In this document: positions 14,086-19,954 of the stretch, piece after piece
Position numbering within the stretch: the first letter of the stretch is position 1
How the letters are laid out: the number at the start of each line of letters is the position of its first letter
Source: Bacillota bacterium
GTDB taxonomy: Bacteria; Bacillota_E; Sulfobacillia; Sulfobacillales; Sulfobacillaceae
Length of the DNA stretch: 19,954 nucleotides
NCBI GenBank assembly: GCA_021820645.1
Contig: JAKADJ010000010.1
Coordinates: 1-19,954, forward strand
Direction: 5' to 3'
Program-made: the position numbers and the translations under genes
Notes under the pieces: model-generated
Database searches by the model: none
What the model saw: only the letters and a program-made list of their open reading frames with translations
What the model was told of the DNA's origin: nothing

Positions 14086-16224
14086 CTAAGATTGGGTCGG
14101 ATCATCAAAAAGTCGATGAAATTGCTCGACGGTGAGCCGCACTTCGCGCGACTTGGAGCCTTCCTGGGGGCCAATGAAACCGCGTTCTTCCATGGAATCG
14201 ATGAGACGGGCGGCACGCGTGTAACCGACCCGCATACGCCGTTGTAACATCGACGTGGATGCCTGGCGGCTTTCCACGACTATCTGCACGGCGTCGTGAA
14301 AGAGACTATCGGTTTCTTCAATAGGCGATTCTCGTCCGGTTCCGGTCGGCACAAATTCGAGAGGCTCGGGTCGCCCATCTTCCCGATATTGCTCCGCGAG
14401 ATACGACACAATGGACTCGATTTCTTTCTCATGAATGAATGCCCCTTGAATCCGGAGTGGCTTACTGGCGCCCAGGGGATGAAACAACATGTCCCCTTTA
14501 CCCAGGAGTTTTTCTGCACCGGCTGCGTCAAGAATGGTGCGGGAATCCACCTGGCTGGAGACGGCAAACGCGATCCGACTGGCAATGTTGGCCTTGATAG
14601 TTCCAGTAATAACGTCGACCGATGGCCGTTGTGTCGCGACCACGAGGTGCAATCCGGCAGCCCGGGCCATTTGGGCTAGACGTGCAATAGATTCTTCGAC
14701 TTCGGTGGGAGCCACCATCATCAGGTCGGCCAACTCATCAATTACAATAACGATCAGCGGTAAGCGGTCCTCTGCCCCTTGGTTGTACCGTGCAATGTCG
14801 CGCACCCCCGCGTCGGCAAAGAGGCGATAGCGTCGTTCCATTTCCGCCACGGCCCAGCGCAACGCACCGGCAGCCTTTTTAGGATCCGTGACTACCGGAC
14901 TTAATAAGTGCGGGATTCCGTTGTAGACGGATAACTCTACGACTTTCGGATCGATCAGTAGAAGTCGGGCCACCTCAGGGCTTGTCCGATACAAGAGACT
15001 TGTGATTAACACGTTGATGAGCACACTCTTGCCGGAACCGGTGGATCCGGCTACAAGGAGATGGGGCATCTGATCGAGGCCCGCAATCACGGGAGACCCG
15101 GCAACGTCCCGTCCAAGGGCTACGGTTAAGGGCGATTGTGCGGTGCGATACGCCGTGCTCTCAATGACTTCACGCAGGAGAACCGGCGTGATTTCTTGAT
15201 TGGGGACTTCGATGCCCACTGCGGACTTTCCGGGAATTGGGGCTTCAATCCGAACGCCCGTCGCCGCGAGCGACAAGGCAATATCATCTGCGAGATTTAC
15301 AATCCGGGACACTTTGACTCCGGGTGGTGGGATGATTTCGAATCGCGTGATGGTGGGCCCTTGATTGACTTCTCCCAGGGTGACATCAATTCCAAATTGG
15401 CGTAATGCGGTCGCCAGGGTTTCTGCTCGCTCCATGGGCGAGGGCCCACGGGACGTTCCGCTAGGCAACTTCGCTTCGGCCAACAATTTTAGAGGCGGGG
15501 GCGCATAATTGACGCCATGCGTGATGAAGGGAACCGGAGGTTGCGGGGCCGGAGGTGTTGGCGCCGCCGCGACGACCTGGCGGTTCGATACGGGACTAGA
15601 CACTTTGGGTAAAGCGGTTTCTTGTGGCTTGGTGCGGGCGTTATGGGGCTTGGCCGAATTCGGGGCTGGCGCAATCTCTTCTACCGGATAAATCCATTCA
15701 GTAAGGGCATGCCACGCGCGGCCGAGCGATTGTTGCAAGCGCGTCATGAGGTGGCCGGTGCCGCGGCTCATGGTGTGCGAACCGGATAATAGACTTTCCC
15801 CACTCCAAAGCAACACGACCAAAATCCATAGCACTAGACTCAGTAAGATGCCACCGGGTGTCGCAATTAATGTGCGTACCCCCGTGACCATCCATTGCCC
15901 CAAGTGCCCGGCTGAGTACTTATGTAGCATCCCAACGTCTAGAGAAATCGCCAGATAGCCAATAAAGATCGCCCAACCCCGTCGGTGCGCGGTCAAAGGA
16001 GGGCGGTTTAATAATCTAAGACTGCCCGTGATGACAATGACGGCTGGGACGGCCCAAGCGATGATTCCGAAACACCAATCTAGACCCGCCCCAAGATCTT
16101 TTCCGATGAGACCACTATGGGTAAAGATGAGGGCGAAATAGCCTAGGATGCCTAATGCGATTAGGACAACCCCTCCCATTTCGCGGCGCATGTCTTCTGT
16201 AATTTGCTTCAGTACTGCGTGCAT
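14086..16224 (-). CDS. ftsK: FtsK/SpoIIIE DNA translocase
   Basis: A 712-residue membrane-bound DNA pump that moves chromosomal DNA through the closing septum; in spore-formers SpoIIIE packs the chromosome into the forespore. Four membrane helices (about 19-36, 51-68, 83-100 and 121-140) are followed by a Pro-rich linker (185-235), an alpha domain (to 345), a RecA-like motor with Walker A GSTGSGKS (393-400) and Walker [11 protein letters not shown] (D496, E497), and a C-terminal winged-helix gamma domain (about 640-705, [20 protein letters not shown]) that reads DNA polarity sequences. ATG 16224 has GGAGG 7 bases upstream and lies 3 bases after the uppP stop, so it is coupled to uppP. The region matches spoIIIE near ylzJ and tepA in Bacillus, but sequence alone does not separate SpoIIIE from vegetative FtsK. 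Confidence 0.95.
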   Translation of the reverse strand: MHAVLKQITEDMRREMGGVVLIALGILGYFALIFTHSGLIGKDLGAGLDWCFGIIAWAVPAVIVITGSLRLLNRPPLTAHRRGWAIFIGYLAISLDVGMLHKYSAGHLGQWMVTGVRTLIATPGGILLSLVLWILVVLLWSGESLLSGSHTMSRGTGHLMTRLQQSLGRAWHALTEWIYPVEEIAPAPNSAKPHNARTKPQETALPKVSSPVSNRQVVAAAPTPPAPQPPVPFITHGVNYAPPPLKLLAEAKLPSGTSRGPSPMERAETLATALRQFGIDVTLGEVNQGPTITRFEIIPPPGVKVSRIVNLADDIALSLAATGVRIEAPIPGKSAVGIEVPNQEITPVLLREVIESTAYRTAQSPLTVALGRDVAGSPVIAGLDQMPHLLVAGSTGSGKSVLINVLITSLLYRTSPEVARLLLIDPKVVELSVYNGIPHLLSPVVTDPKKAAGALRWAVAEMERRYRLFADAGVRDIARYNQGAEDRLPLIVIVIDELADLMMVAPTEVEESIARLAQMARAAGLHLVVATQRPSVDVITGTIKANIASRIAFAVSSQVDSRTILDAAGAEKLLGKGDMLFHPLGASKPLRIQGAFIHEKEIESIVSYLAEQYREDGRPEPLEFVPTGTGRESPIEETDSLFHDAVQIVVESRQASTSMLQRRMRVGYTRAARLIDSMEERGFIGPQEGSKSREVRLTVEQFHRLFDDPTQS

Positions 16225-16227
16225 CCA

Positions 16228-17004
16228 TTAGCCTCCGAGCCACCAAGTCAGTATCGCCATGCCAAAGGTGTATAATCCAAAACGGCGCCAAACACGTGGG
16301 CGTTTTAACGCACTCTTTACCCATTTTATCGCAAATAACCCCGAGATGGCAGCTACAATAGTGCCTGATAGCGCGAAAGGGGTGCTAAAGGGATGTTGCA
16401 ATGGATGGCGCCACCAGGTGAGGACAAACGCCCCACTCAAGACGGGAATTGCGAGATAAAAAGAAAATTGGGCGCACGTCTCGGGACTGAGGCGAAACAG
16501 CCTGCCCATAAAGATGGTAGAGCCCGATCGTGAAAGCCCTGGCCACAGGGCTAAGGACTGCATGGTGCCAATGGCCAACACTTCCCACGGGGCGAGGGAT
16601 TCAATAGATCGATAAGGGTCCGAGGTCGGTACGGGAGTAAGCCATAGGAGAAGGCTCGTTACGGCCCATCCGACAATGACGGCCGAAGGAATGAAATAGG
16701 CAACCACCCGGTCTTCGAAAAAATACCCGAGGGCCGCGGCCGGGAGTGTCGCCAGAAACACGTGGTAGAGCAGTTGTCGCGCCGGATAGCTGCCCTGAAA
16801 CAGGTCGTGGGTCCACTGCCATAGTTCTTGGCGATAGCCCACCACAATCGCGATTAAGGTGCCCAGGTGAAGCGCCACTTCTAAGCTAGCACCGGGAGCT
16901 GGGAGCGCAAACCAATATTTGACGACGATTAGGTGTCCCGAGGAACTGATGGGTAAAAATTCGGTCAGGCCTTGGACCAGACCTAAGAACCATACGCGCC
17001 ACAT
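16228..17004 (-). CDS. uppP: undecaprenyl-diphosphatase
   Basis: BacA-type polytopic membrane enzyme, 258 residues, that removes one phosphate from undecaprenyl diphosphate so that the lipid carrier can be reused in peptidoglycan synthesis; over-supply gives bacitracin resistance in known cases. Both active-site motifs are present: QGLTEFLPISSSGH (11-24) and PGLSRSGST (155-163). Several hydrophobic helices cover the chain. The start is fixed by the family N-terminus (MWRVWFLGLVQG) and by AAGGAGG 9 bases upstream. The ribosome site and the ATG are both buried in a long hairpin (17002-17042). It is inserted between ylzJ and ftsK, which are usually closer neighbours, and ends 3 bases before ftsK. 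Confidence 0.95.
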   Translation of the reverse strand: MWRVWFLGLVQGLTEFLPISSSGHLIVVKYWFALPAPGASLEVALHLGTLIAIVVGYRQELWQWTHDLFQGSYPARQLLYHVFLATLPAAALGYFFEDRVVAYFIPSAVIVGWAVTSLLLWLTPVPTSDPYRSIESLAPWEVLAIGTMQSLALWPGLSRSGSTIFMGRLFRLSPETCAQFSFYLAIPVLSGAFVLTWWRHPLQHPFSTPFALSGTIVAAISGLFAIKWVKSALKRPRVWRRFGLYTFGMAILTWWLGG

Positions 17005-17042
17005 GAGCCCGGACCTCCTTATACTAAGAGGTATGGCTCATG
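17002..17042 (-). promoter_or_regulatory. long hairpin enclosing the uppP ribosome site and start codon
   Basis: Outer stem: CATGAGCC (17002-17009) pairs perfectly with GGCTCATG (17035-17042). Inner stem: ACCTCCTTA (17013-17021) pairs with TAAGAGGT (17025-17032) with a single bulged base and a 3-base loop. On the minus-strand transcript the ribosome site AAGGAGGT is the 3' arm of the inner stem and the start codon is the 3' end of the outer stem. A 2-by-3 internal loop joins the stems. No U-run follows, so this is not an intrinsic terminator. It should limit uppP translation unless opened. Confidence 0.75.
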
Positions 17043-17082
17043 CGGCAAAGTATGTCCCATAGAATTTTCAGGCGCATGGTCC

Positions 17083-17286
17083 CTACATACTGAGCACTGT
17101 GCGTGGGGTGAACCGCGGGTCTAAATAATCTACGGGATCCGTGGACATAAGGCGCTCCAGACGCGTAATGCCATCGGGTCCGCGGCGCCCTAAGCAGAGG
17201 CGGCCTTGTACCTGCATCTCAATAAAGGGGTGTTCGTCGAATTCCTGGGGAAACACTGATTCGAAGGGATAGATCGTGTAGAGCAT
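17083..17286 (-). CDS. ylzJ: YlzJ-like protein
   Basis: A 67-residue protein that fits the YlzJ-like family: MLYTIYPFESVFP at the start, a central conserved strand region (MQVQGRLCLGRRG) and the end LMSTDPVDYLDPRFTPRTVL. The reading frame stays open for 43 more codons upstream into tepA, but ATG 17286 has AAGGAG 7 bases ahead and matches the family N-terminus, so the longer frame is rejected. It lies 25 bases after tepA, the same neighbour as in Bacillus. Function is unknown; it is small, soluble and probably made with TepA. Confidence 0.85.
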   Translation of the reverse strand: MLYTIYPFESVFPQEFDEHPFIEMQVQGRLCLGRRGPDGITRLERLMSTDPVDYLDPRFTPRTVLSM

Positions 17287-17311
17287 TGTGGCTCTCCTTT
17301 CTTGGCATAGA

Positions 17312-18082
17312 TTAGTTGGCTGCTTTCTTGGTGCTATGTGCGCGACGGGCTTTCCGTTTTTCGTGAAGTAGCTCTTGCATCTTGGCCAAGGCATCTTCGA
17401 TTCCACCCACGGCATGGATTAAGCCTACGTCCACCGCATCATGGCCGACGAGCACGGTGCCAATGTCTCGGGCCAACTCACCGGTTCGAAACATCAGTTC
17501 TCGGTATTTGTCCGTCGTAATGCGTGAATGTCCCGTGACAAATTTGACCACTCGGTCCTGCATTTTATCCAAGTATTCATAGGTTTGTGGGACACCAATC
17601 ACTAACCCATTCATGCGGATCGGATGCACGGTCATGGTGGCGGTGGGTGCAATAAAACTATAGTCCGCGGCGACCGCGACTGGACCTCCGATGGAGTGGC
17701 CGCCACCGAGCACCAGAGAAACCGTGGGCTTAGACAGGCTGGCAATCATTTCGGCAAGCGCCAGACCTGCTTCCACGTCTCCCCCTACGGTGTTCAGCAC
17801 CAACAAAAGGCCTTTGATGTCCCGGTTTTCTTCAATCGCTACCAGTTGTGGAATGACGTGTTCGTACTTGGTCGTTTTGTTTTGAGCCGGCAACACCATG
17901 TGACCCTCAATTTGTCCAATGATGACTAAGGTATGGATAGCCGATTTTGTGTTTGTGACTTTATTCGGTTCGATGGGACTCGGTGCCTCGGTCGGCAACT
18001 CGTCCTGATTGGATCGCCTTTTCTTACTGGGCTCGACGCTCGGTGTTTCTTCGGCCCGCAAGCCTTGATATGCACGGCGCAT
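17312..18082 (-). CDS. tepA: TepA, ClpP-like serine protease
   Basis: ClpP-fold protein, 256 residues, in the TepA (YmfB) branch. After a charged, disordered N-terminus (1-45) the crotonase-like fold begins at [30 protein letters not shown] matches the ClpP-type strand and oxyanion region; GGGHSIGGP carries the likely nucleophile S130, MTVHP the likely H153, and D207 (ARDIGT) could complete a triad. Bacillus TepA was first described as helping protein export and later as needed for degradation of small acid-soluble spore proteins in germination. ATG 18082 has GGGAGG about 10 bases upstream. It is the first gene of the tepA-ylzJ-uppP-ftsK run and is divergent from ytrH. Confidence 0.92.
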   Translation of the reverse strand: MRRAYQGLRAEETPSVEPSKKRRSNQDELPTEAPSPIEPNKVTNTKSAIHTLVIIGQIEGHMVLPAQNKTTKYEHVIPQLVAIEENRDIKGLLLVLNTVGGDVEAGLALAEMIASLSKPTVSLVLGGGHSIGGPVAVAADYSFIAPTATMTVHPIRMNGLVIGVPQTYEYLDKMQDRVVKFVTGHSRITTDKYRELMFRTGELARDIGTVLVGHDAVDVGLIHAVGGIEDALAKMQELLHEKRKARRAHSTKKAAN

Positions 18083-18139
18083 ACGCTGCCTGCCTCCCTT
18101 AGTAGATCGTGCTGTTCGTAGTGTGGGGGTTTAGTGGGG

Positions 18140-18167
18140 TTTTAATACGTAAAGCGGTGCATACATC
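18140..18167 (+). promoter_or_regulatory. possible sigma-E promoter for ytrH-ytrI
   Basis: CATACATC (18160-18167) is close to the sigma-E -10 (CATACAAT). TTTTAATA (18140-18147) lies 12 bases upstream as a weak, slightly close -35. The Bacillus ytrGHI genes are sigma-E dependent, which supports the reading. The ribosome site AAAGGAGG follows at 18176-18183. Confidence 0.4.
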
Positions 18168-18190
18168 TGTAAGTAAAGGAGGGACAAGAC

Positions 18191-18532
18191 ATGACACGGA
18201 TGTCGTGGGACCTCATCGAACGTCTCTGGAGAATTGCTATTCCCCCGTTATTTCTCGCGTTAGGCGTAACGCTGGGAGGCGGCCTCATCGGATCACTTGG
18301 CACATGGATGGCCGGACGCGGTCCCGGGGATCCGGTGACGACATCCTATCGGATTCGGATTTGGGCCGTCGCTATCGCGATCGGCGGGACACTCACGGCG
18401 TTCGAAAATCTAGAGCGTGGTCTTTCGGCCCGTGCGGTACCTGCTGTGGTGCGCGACGGGATCGGTATTGTGGCCGCGTATTTTGGAGCCCAGTGGGGAT
18501 ATTGGCTACTACGGTGGGTGGTTGGGCTGTGA
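18191..18532 (+). CDS. ytrH: YtrH sporulation membrane protein
   Basis: A 113-residue membrane protein of the YtrH family. Family-like features are IPPLFLALGVTLGGGLIGSLG (helix one), RIRIWAVAIAIGGTLTAFENLERGL (helix two and the conserved FENLE-like turn) and a third helix with AAYFGAQWGYWLL. In Bacillus YtrH is made in the mother cell and is needed for normal spore coat and cortex. The ATG has AAAGGAGG 8 bases upstream, an ideal site. It overlaps ytrI by 4 bases (GTGA) and is divergent from tepA. Confidence 0.88.
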   Translation: MTRMSWDLIERLWRIAIPPLFLALGVTLGGGLIGSLGTWMAGRGPGDPVTTSYRIRIWAVAIAIGGTLTAFENLERGLSARAVPAVVRDGIGIVAAYFGAQWGYWLLRWVVGL

Positions 18533-19002
18533 CTCGCTACCGTCGCGCTGTGTGGTCTGCACTGCTGTTAGGAGCCTTAGTGGGGGCATCCGGCACACAG
18601 GCCATTACGAGTCGTGCTCGGCTGGATGCGGTCCACCGGAGCCGGCAGTGGGAAGTGGAGGCGACCCGGTGGCACCAGGAAACCGAGCGGCTCAAAGAAC
18701 AGCTCGGAACAATAAATCAGCAATCCATGCGAGGTACCTATATTCAGTCGGTACGCTTGGAACTCCTGAGCACTCCGGTTAGCAAGGTTGATGTGGAGGC
18801 GGCGTTGGAACCGTATACCGAAACTTTACTCGGGATTGCTTTAACCAACATTCATTTGGAAATGGTGTACCGTATGCTCAATGGTCGTCACATCACTGTG
18901 GGAGGAGCGCTATACCGTGTAGAGGTGATAGCGCTCCTGGTGAGTCCTAATAGTCGAATCTTGTTACGGGTGGTTCCCGCGTCCTTGCCCCACTCGGCCT
19001 AG
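18529..19002 (+). CDS. ytrI: YtrI-like sporulation membrane protein
   Basis: A 157-residue protein with an N-terminal membrane helix (about 6-24, WSALLLGALVGASGT), then a coiled-coil stretch (HRSRQWEVEATRWHQETERL, about 40-60) and a C-terminal mixed domain (LLSTPVSKVDVEAALEPY and LLVSPNSRILLRVVP). This plan and its position right after ytrH fit YtrI. GTG 18529 overlaps the ytrH TGA, so translation is probably coupled; the only ribosome-site-like bases are a GGTGGGTGG run. The open frame continues upstream in the ytrH region, but that part is antisense-free shadow sequence and has no start with a ribosome site. Its stop overlaps the stop of the convergent RNase J gene (CTAG). Confidence 0.78.
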   Translation: MTRYRRAVWSALLLGALVGASGTQAITSRARLDAVHRSRQWEVEATRWHQETERLKEQLGTINQQSMRGTYIQSVRLELLSTPVSKVDVEAALEPYTETLLGIALTNIHLEMVYRMLNGRHITVGGALYRVEVIALLVSPNSRILLRVVPASLPHSA

Positions 19003-19954
19003 ACTTCCATGATAATCGGCAGAATCATCGGGCGGCGTTTGGTTTTTTCCCATAGAAACCGGCCGAGAGTGTCGCGTACCGCCGACTTAATGGCAGACCA
19101 TTCATTCAGTCCTTGGCCCTCCAAGTTCGCCAGTGCGGTTTTGACTCGGTGGCGTGCCTCATCTAACAGCGCTTCCGATTCACGCACATAAACAAAGCCT
19201 CGGGAGACGAGATCCGGTCCGGAGACTAGGAGCCCCGACTGGGAGTCCATGCCCACCACCACGATGAGGATCCCATCATTAGAAAGTTGTTTACGGTCGC
19301 GCAAAACGATATTTCCCACATCGCCGATGCCCGTCCCGTCTACCAGGACTTTACCGGATGTCACCTGTCCTATGATATTAGCCGATTCTTTGGTGAACTC
19401 CATAACGTTTCCGTTGTCCCCGATTAAGACATGGTTTGGCTCCACGCCTACGTCGCGAGCTAGTTGCGCATGGTGGATCAAATGACGATATTCCCCGTGA
19501 ACCGGCGCAAAAAACTTCGGCCGCACTAAATTTAGCATGAGTTTCAGTTCTTCCTGACAAGCATGTCCTGAAACGTGAATCCCGGTGCCCGCTCCATAAA
19601 ACACTCGAGCCCCACGGCGGTAAAGATTATCGACGGTGCGTGCCACCAACTTTTCGTTACCGGGGATTGGCGTCGCGGAAATGATGACCGTGTCGCCGGG
19701 AAGAATTTCCACCTTACGATGATCCGAAGTCGACATTCGGGTAAGGGCAGACATCGGCTCGCCCTGAGAGCCCGTCGTGAGAATCAGGGTCTTTTCCGCC
19801 GGTTCTTTCAAAATTGCATCGATATCCATCCAAGTACCGGCTGGAAAATCTAGATAGCCCAATTCAATCGCTTTATGCGTGACGTTTTCCATACTGCGAC
19901 CCACAATGGCGACATGTCGCCCATTGCGGACAGCCGACTCAACAACTTGCCGAA
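18999..19954 (-). CDS. rnj: ribonuclease J, C-terminal part (gene runs off the window)
   Basis: The C-terminal 317 or so residues of RNase J, a metallo-beta-lactamase/beta-CASP nuclease with 5'-3' exo- and endoribonuclease activity that matures and degrades mRNA in the cytoplasm. The frame is open through position 19954, and residues upstream of the GTG at 19904 (ESAVRNGRHVAIVGRSMENV) clearly belong to the family, so 19904 is not the start. Family motifs: LTTGSQGEPMSALTRMS, SGHACQEELKLM, PVHGEYRHLIHHA (catalytic-site His region) and a C-terminal domain ending in RRPMILPIIMEV. The gene context with tepA and ylzJ resembles rnjB (ymfA) in Bacillus, but J1 and J2 cannot be told apart from this fragment. 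Confidence 0.94.
   Translation of the reverse strand, partial: RQVVESAVRNGRHVAIVGRSMENVTHKAIELGYLDFPAGTWMDIDAILKEPAEKTLILTTGSQGEPMSALTRMSTSDHRKVEILPGDTVIISATPIPGNEKLVARTVDNLYRRGARVFYGAGTGIHVSGHACQEELKLMLNLVRPKFFAPVHGEYRHLIHHAQLARDVGVEPNHVLIGDNGNVMEFTKESANIIGQVTSGKVLVDGTGIGDVGNIVLRDRKQLSNDGILIVVVGMDSQSGLLVSGPDLVSRGFVYVRESEALLDEARHRVKTALANLEGQGLNEWSAIKSAVRDTLGRFLWEKTKRRPMILPIIMEV

Noticed and set aside
14078..14118. CATCGAC/GTCGATG inverted repeat at the lipoprotein-ftsK junction as a terminator
   Set aside because: The arms are 7 bases, 27 bases apart, and no T-run follows on either strand; a functional terminator is unlikely.
17287..17415. N-terminal extension of ylzJ into tepA
   Set aside because: The frame is open but overlaps tepA; the family start and AAGGAG site fix the start at 17286.
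18109..18528. Plus-strand frame upstream of ytrI as a longer YtrI
   Set aside because: This part overlaps ytrH in another frame and reads as Arg-rich shadow sequence; ytrH has the ideal ribosome site and family match.
1..19954. Mobile elements, CRISPR arrays, tRNA or rRNA genes
   Set aside because: No transposase-like frame, no regularly spaced direct repeats and no cloverleaf-like or rRNA-like sequence was seen on either strand by eye; a covariance-model search would settle small RNAs.

Overview
The window is chromosomal DNA of an endospore-forming Gram-positive bacterium (Firmicutes sensu lato). Evidence for spore formation is strong: a PdaB-type deacetylase, the YhbH-SpoVR-PrkA set, YtrH/YtrI, TepA, YlzJ, a SpoIIIE/FtsK translocase and RNase J are all here. 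Gene order at the right end (RNase J, TepA, YlzJ, FtsK) resembles the ymfA-ymfB-ylzJ-spoIIIE region of Bacillus. Moderately GC-rich coding sequence, GTG starts and a divergent protein style suggest a Sulfobacillus-like lineage, but that is inference and no marker gene settles it.

Layout. (a) 1-844, plus strand: pdaB behind a sigma-G-like promoter. (b) 828-5458, minus strand: one compact block read as acyl-CoA dehydrogenase, asnS, a RodZ-like membrane HTH protein and a DacF-type D-Ala-D-Ala carboxypeptidase. (c) 5459-5681: a divergent promoter region. (d) 5682-6654, plus strand: a stand-alone LON-domain protein and a 90-residue AsnC-type HTH protein without a ligand domain. (e) 6688-12566, minus strand: yhbH, spoVR and prkA in that order, then a very tryptophan-rich protein of unknown family with its own sigma-A-like promoter. 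(f) 12567-12897: a divergent control region with inverted repeats. (g) 12898-14073, plus strand: a predicted lipoprotein with seven Asp-box repeats. (h) 14086-18082, minus strand: tepA, ylzJ, uppP and ftsK/spoIIIE. (i) 18191-19002, plus strand: ytrH and ytrI, sitting between tepA and RNase J. (j) 18999-19954, minus strand: the C-terminal part of RNase J, whose start lies outside the window.

How it fits together. Much of the window serves cell-wall turnover and spore development: PdaB and DacF on peptidoglycan, UppP on recycling the lipid carrier, FtsK/SpoIIIE on chromosome pumping, and YtrH/YtrI, SpoVR, YhbH, PrkA and TepA on sporulation. asnS, the acyl-CoA dehydrogenase and RNase J are housekeeping or metabolic genes mixed in.

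Most notable observations: a long hairpin that buries both the ribosome binding site and the start codon of uppP; the unknown Trp-rich protein downstream of prkA; and the seven-repeat lipoprotein with a repeat-rich upstream region. I saw no mobile element, CRISPR array, tRNA or rRNA, and no convincing intrinsic terminator.
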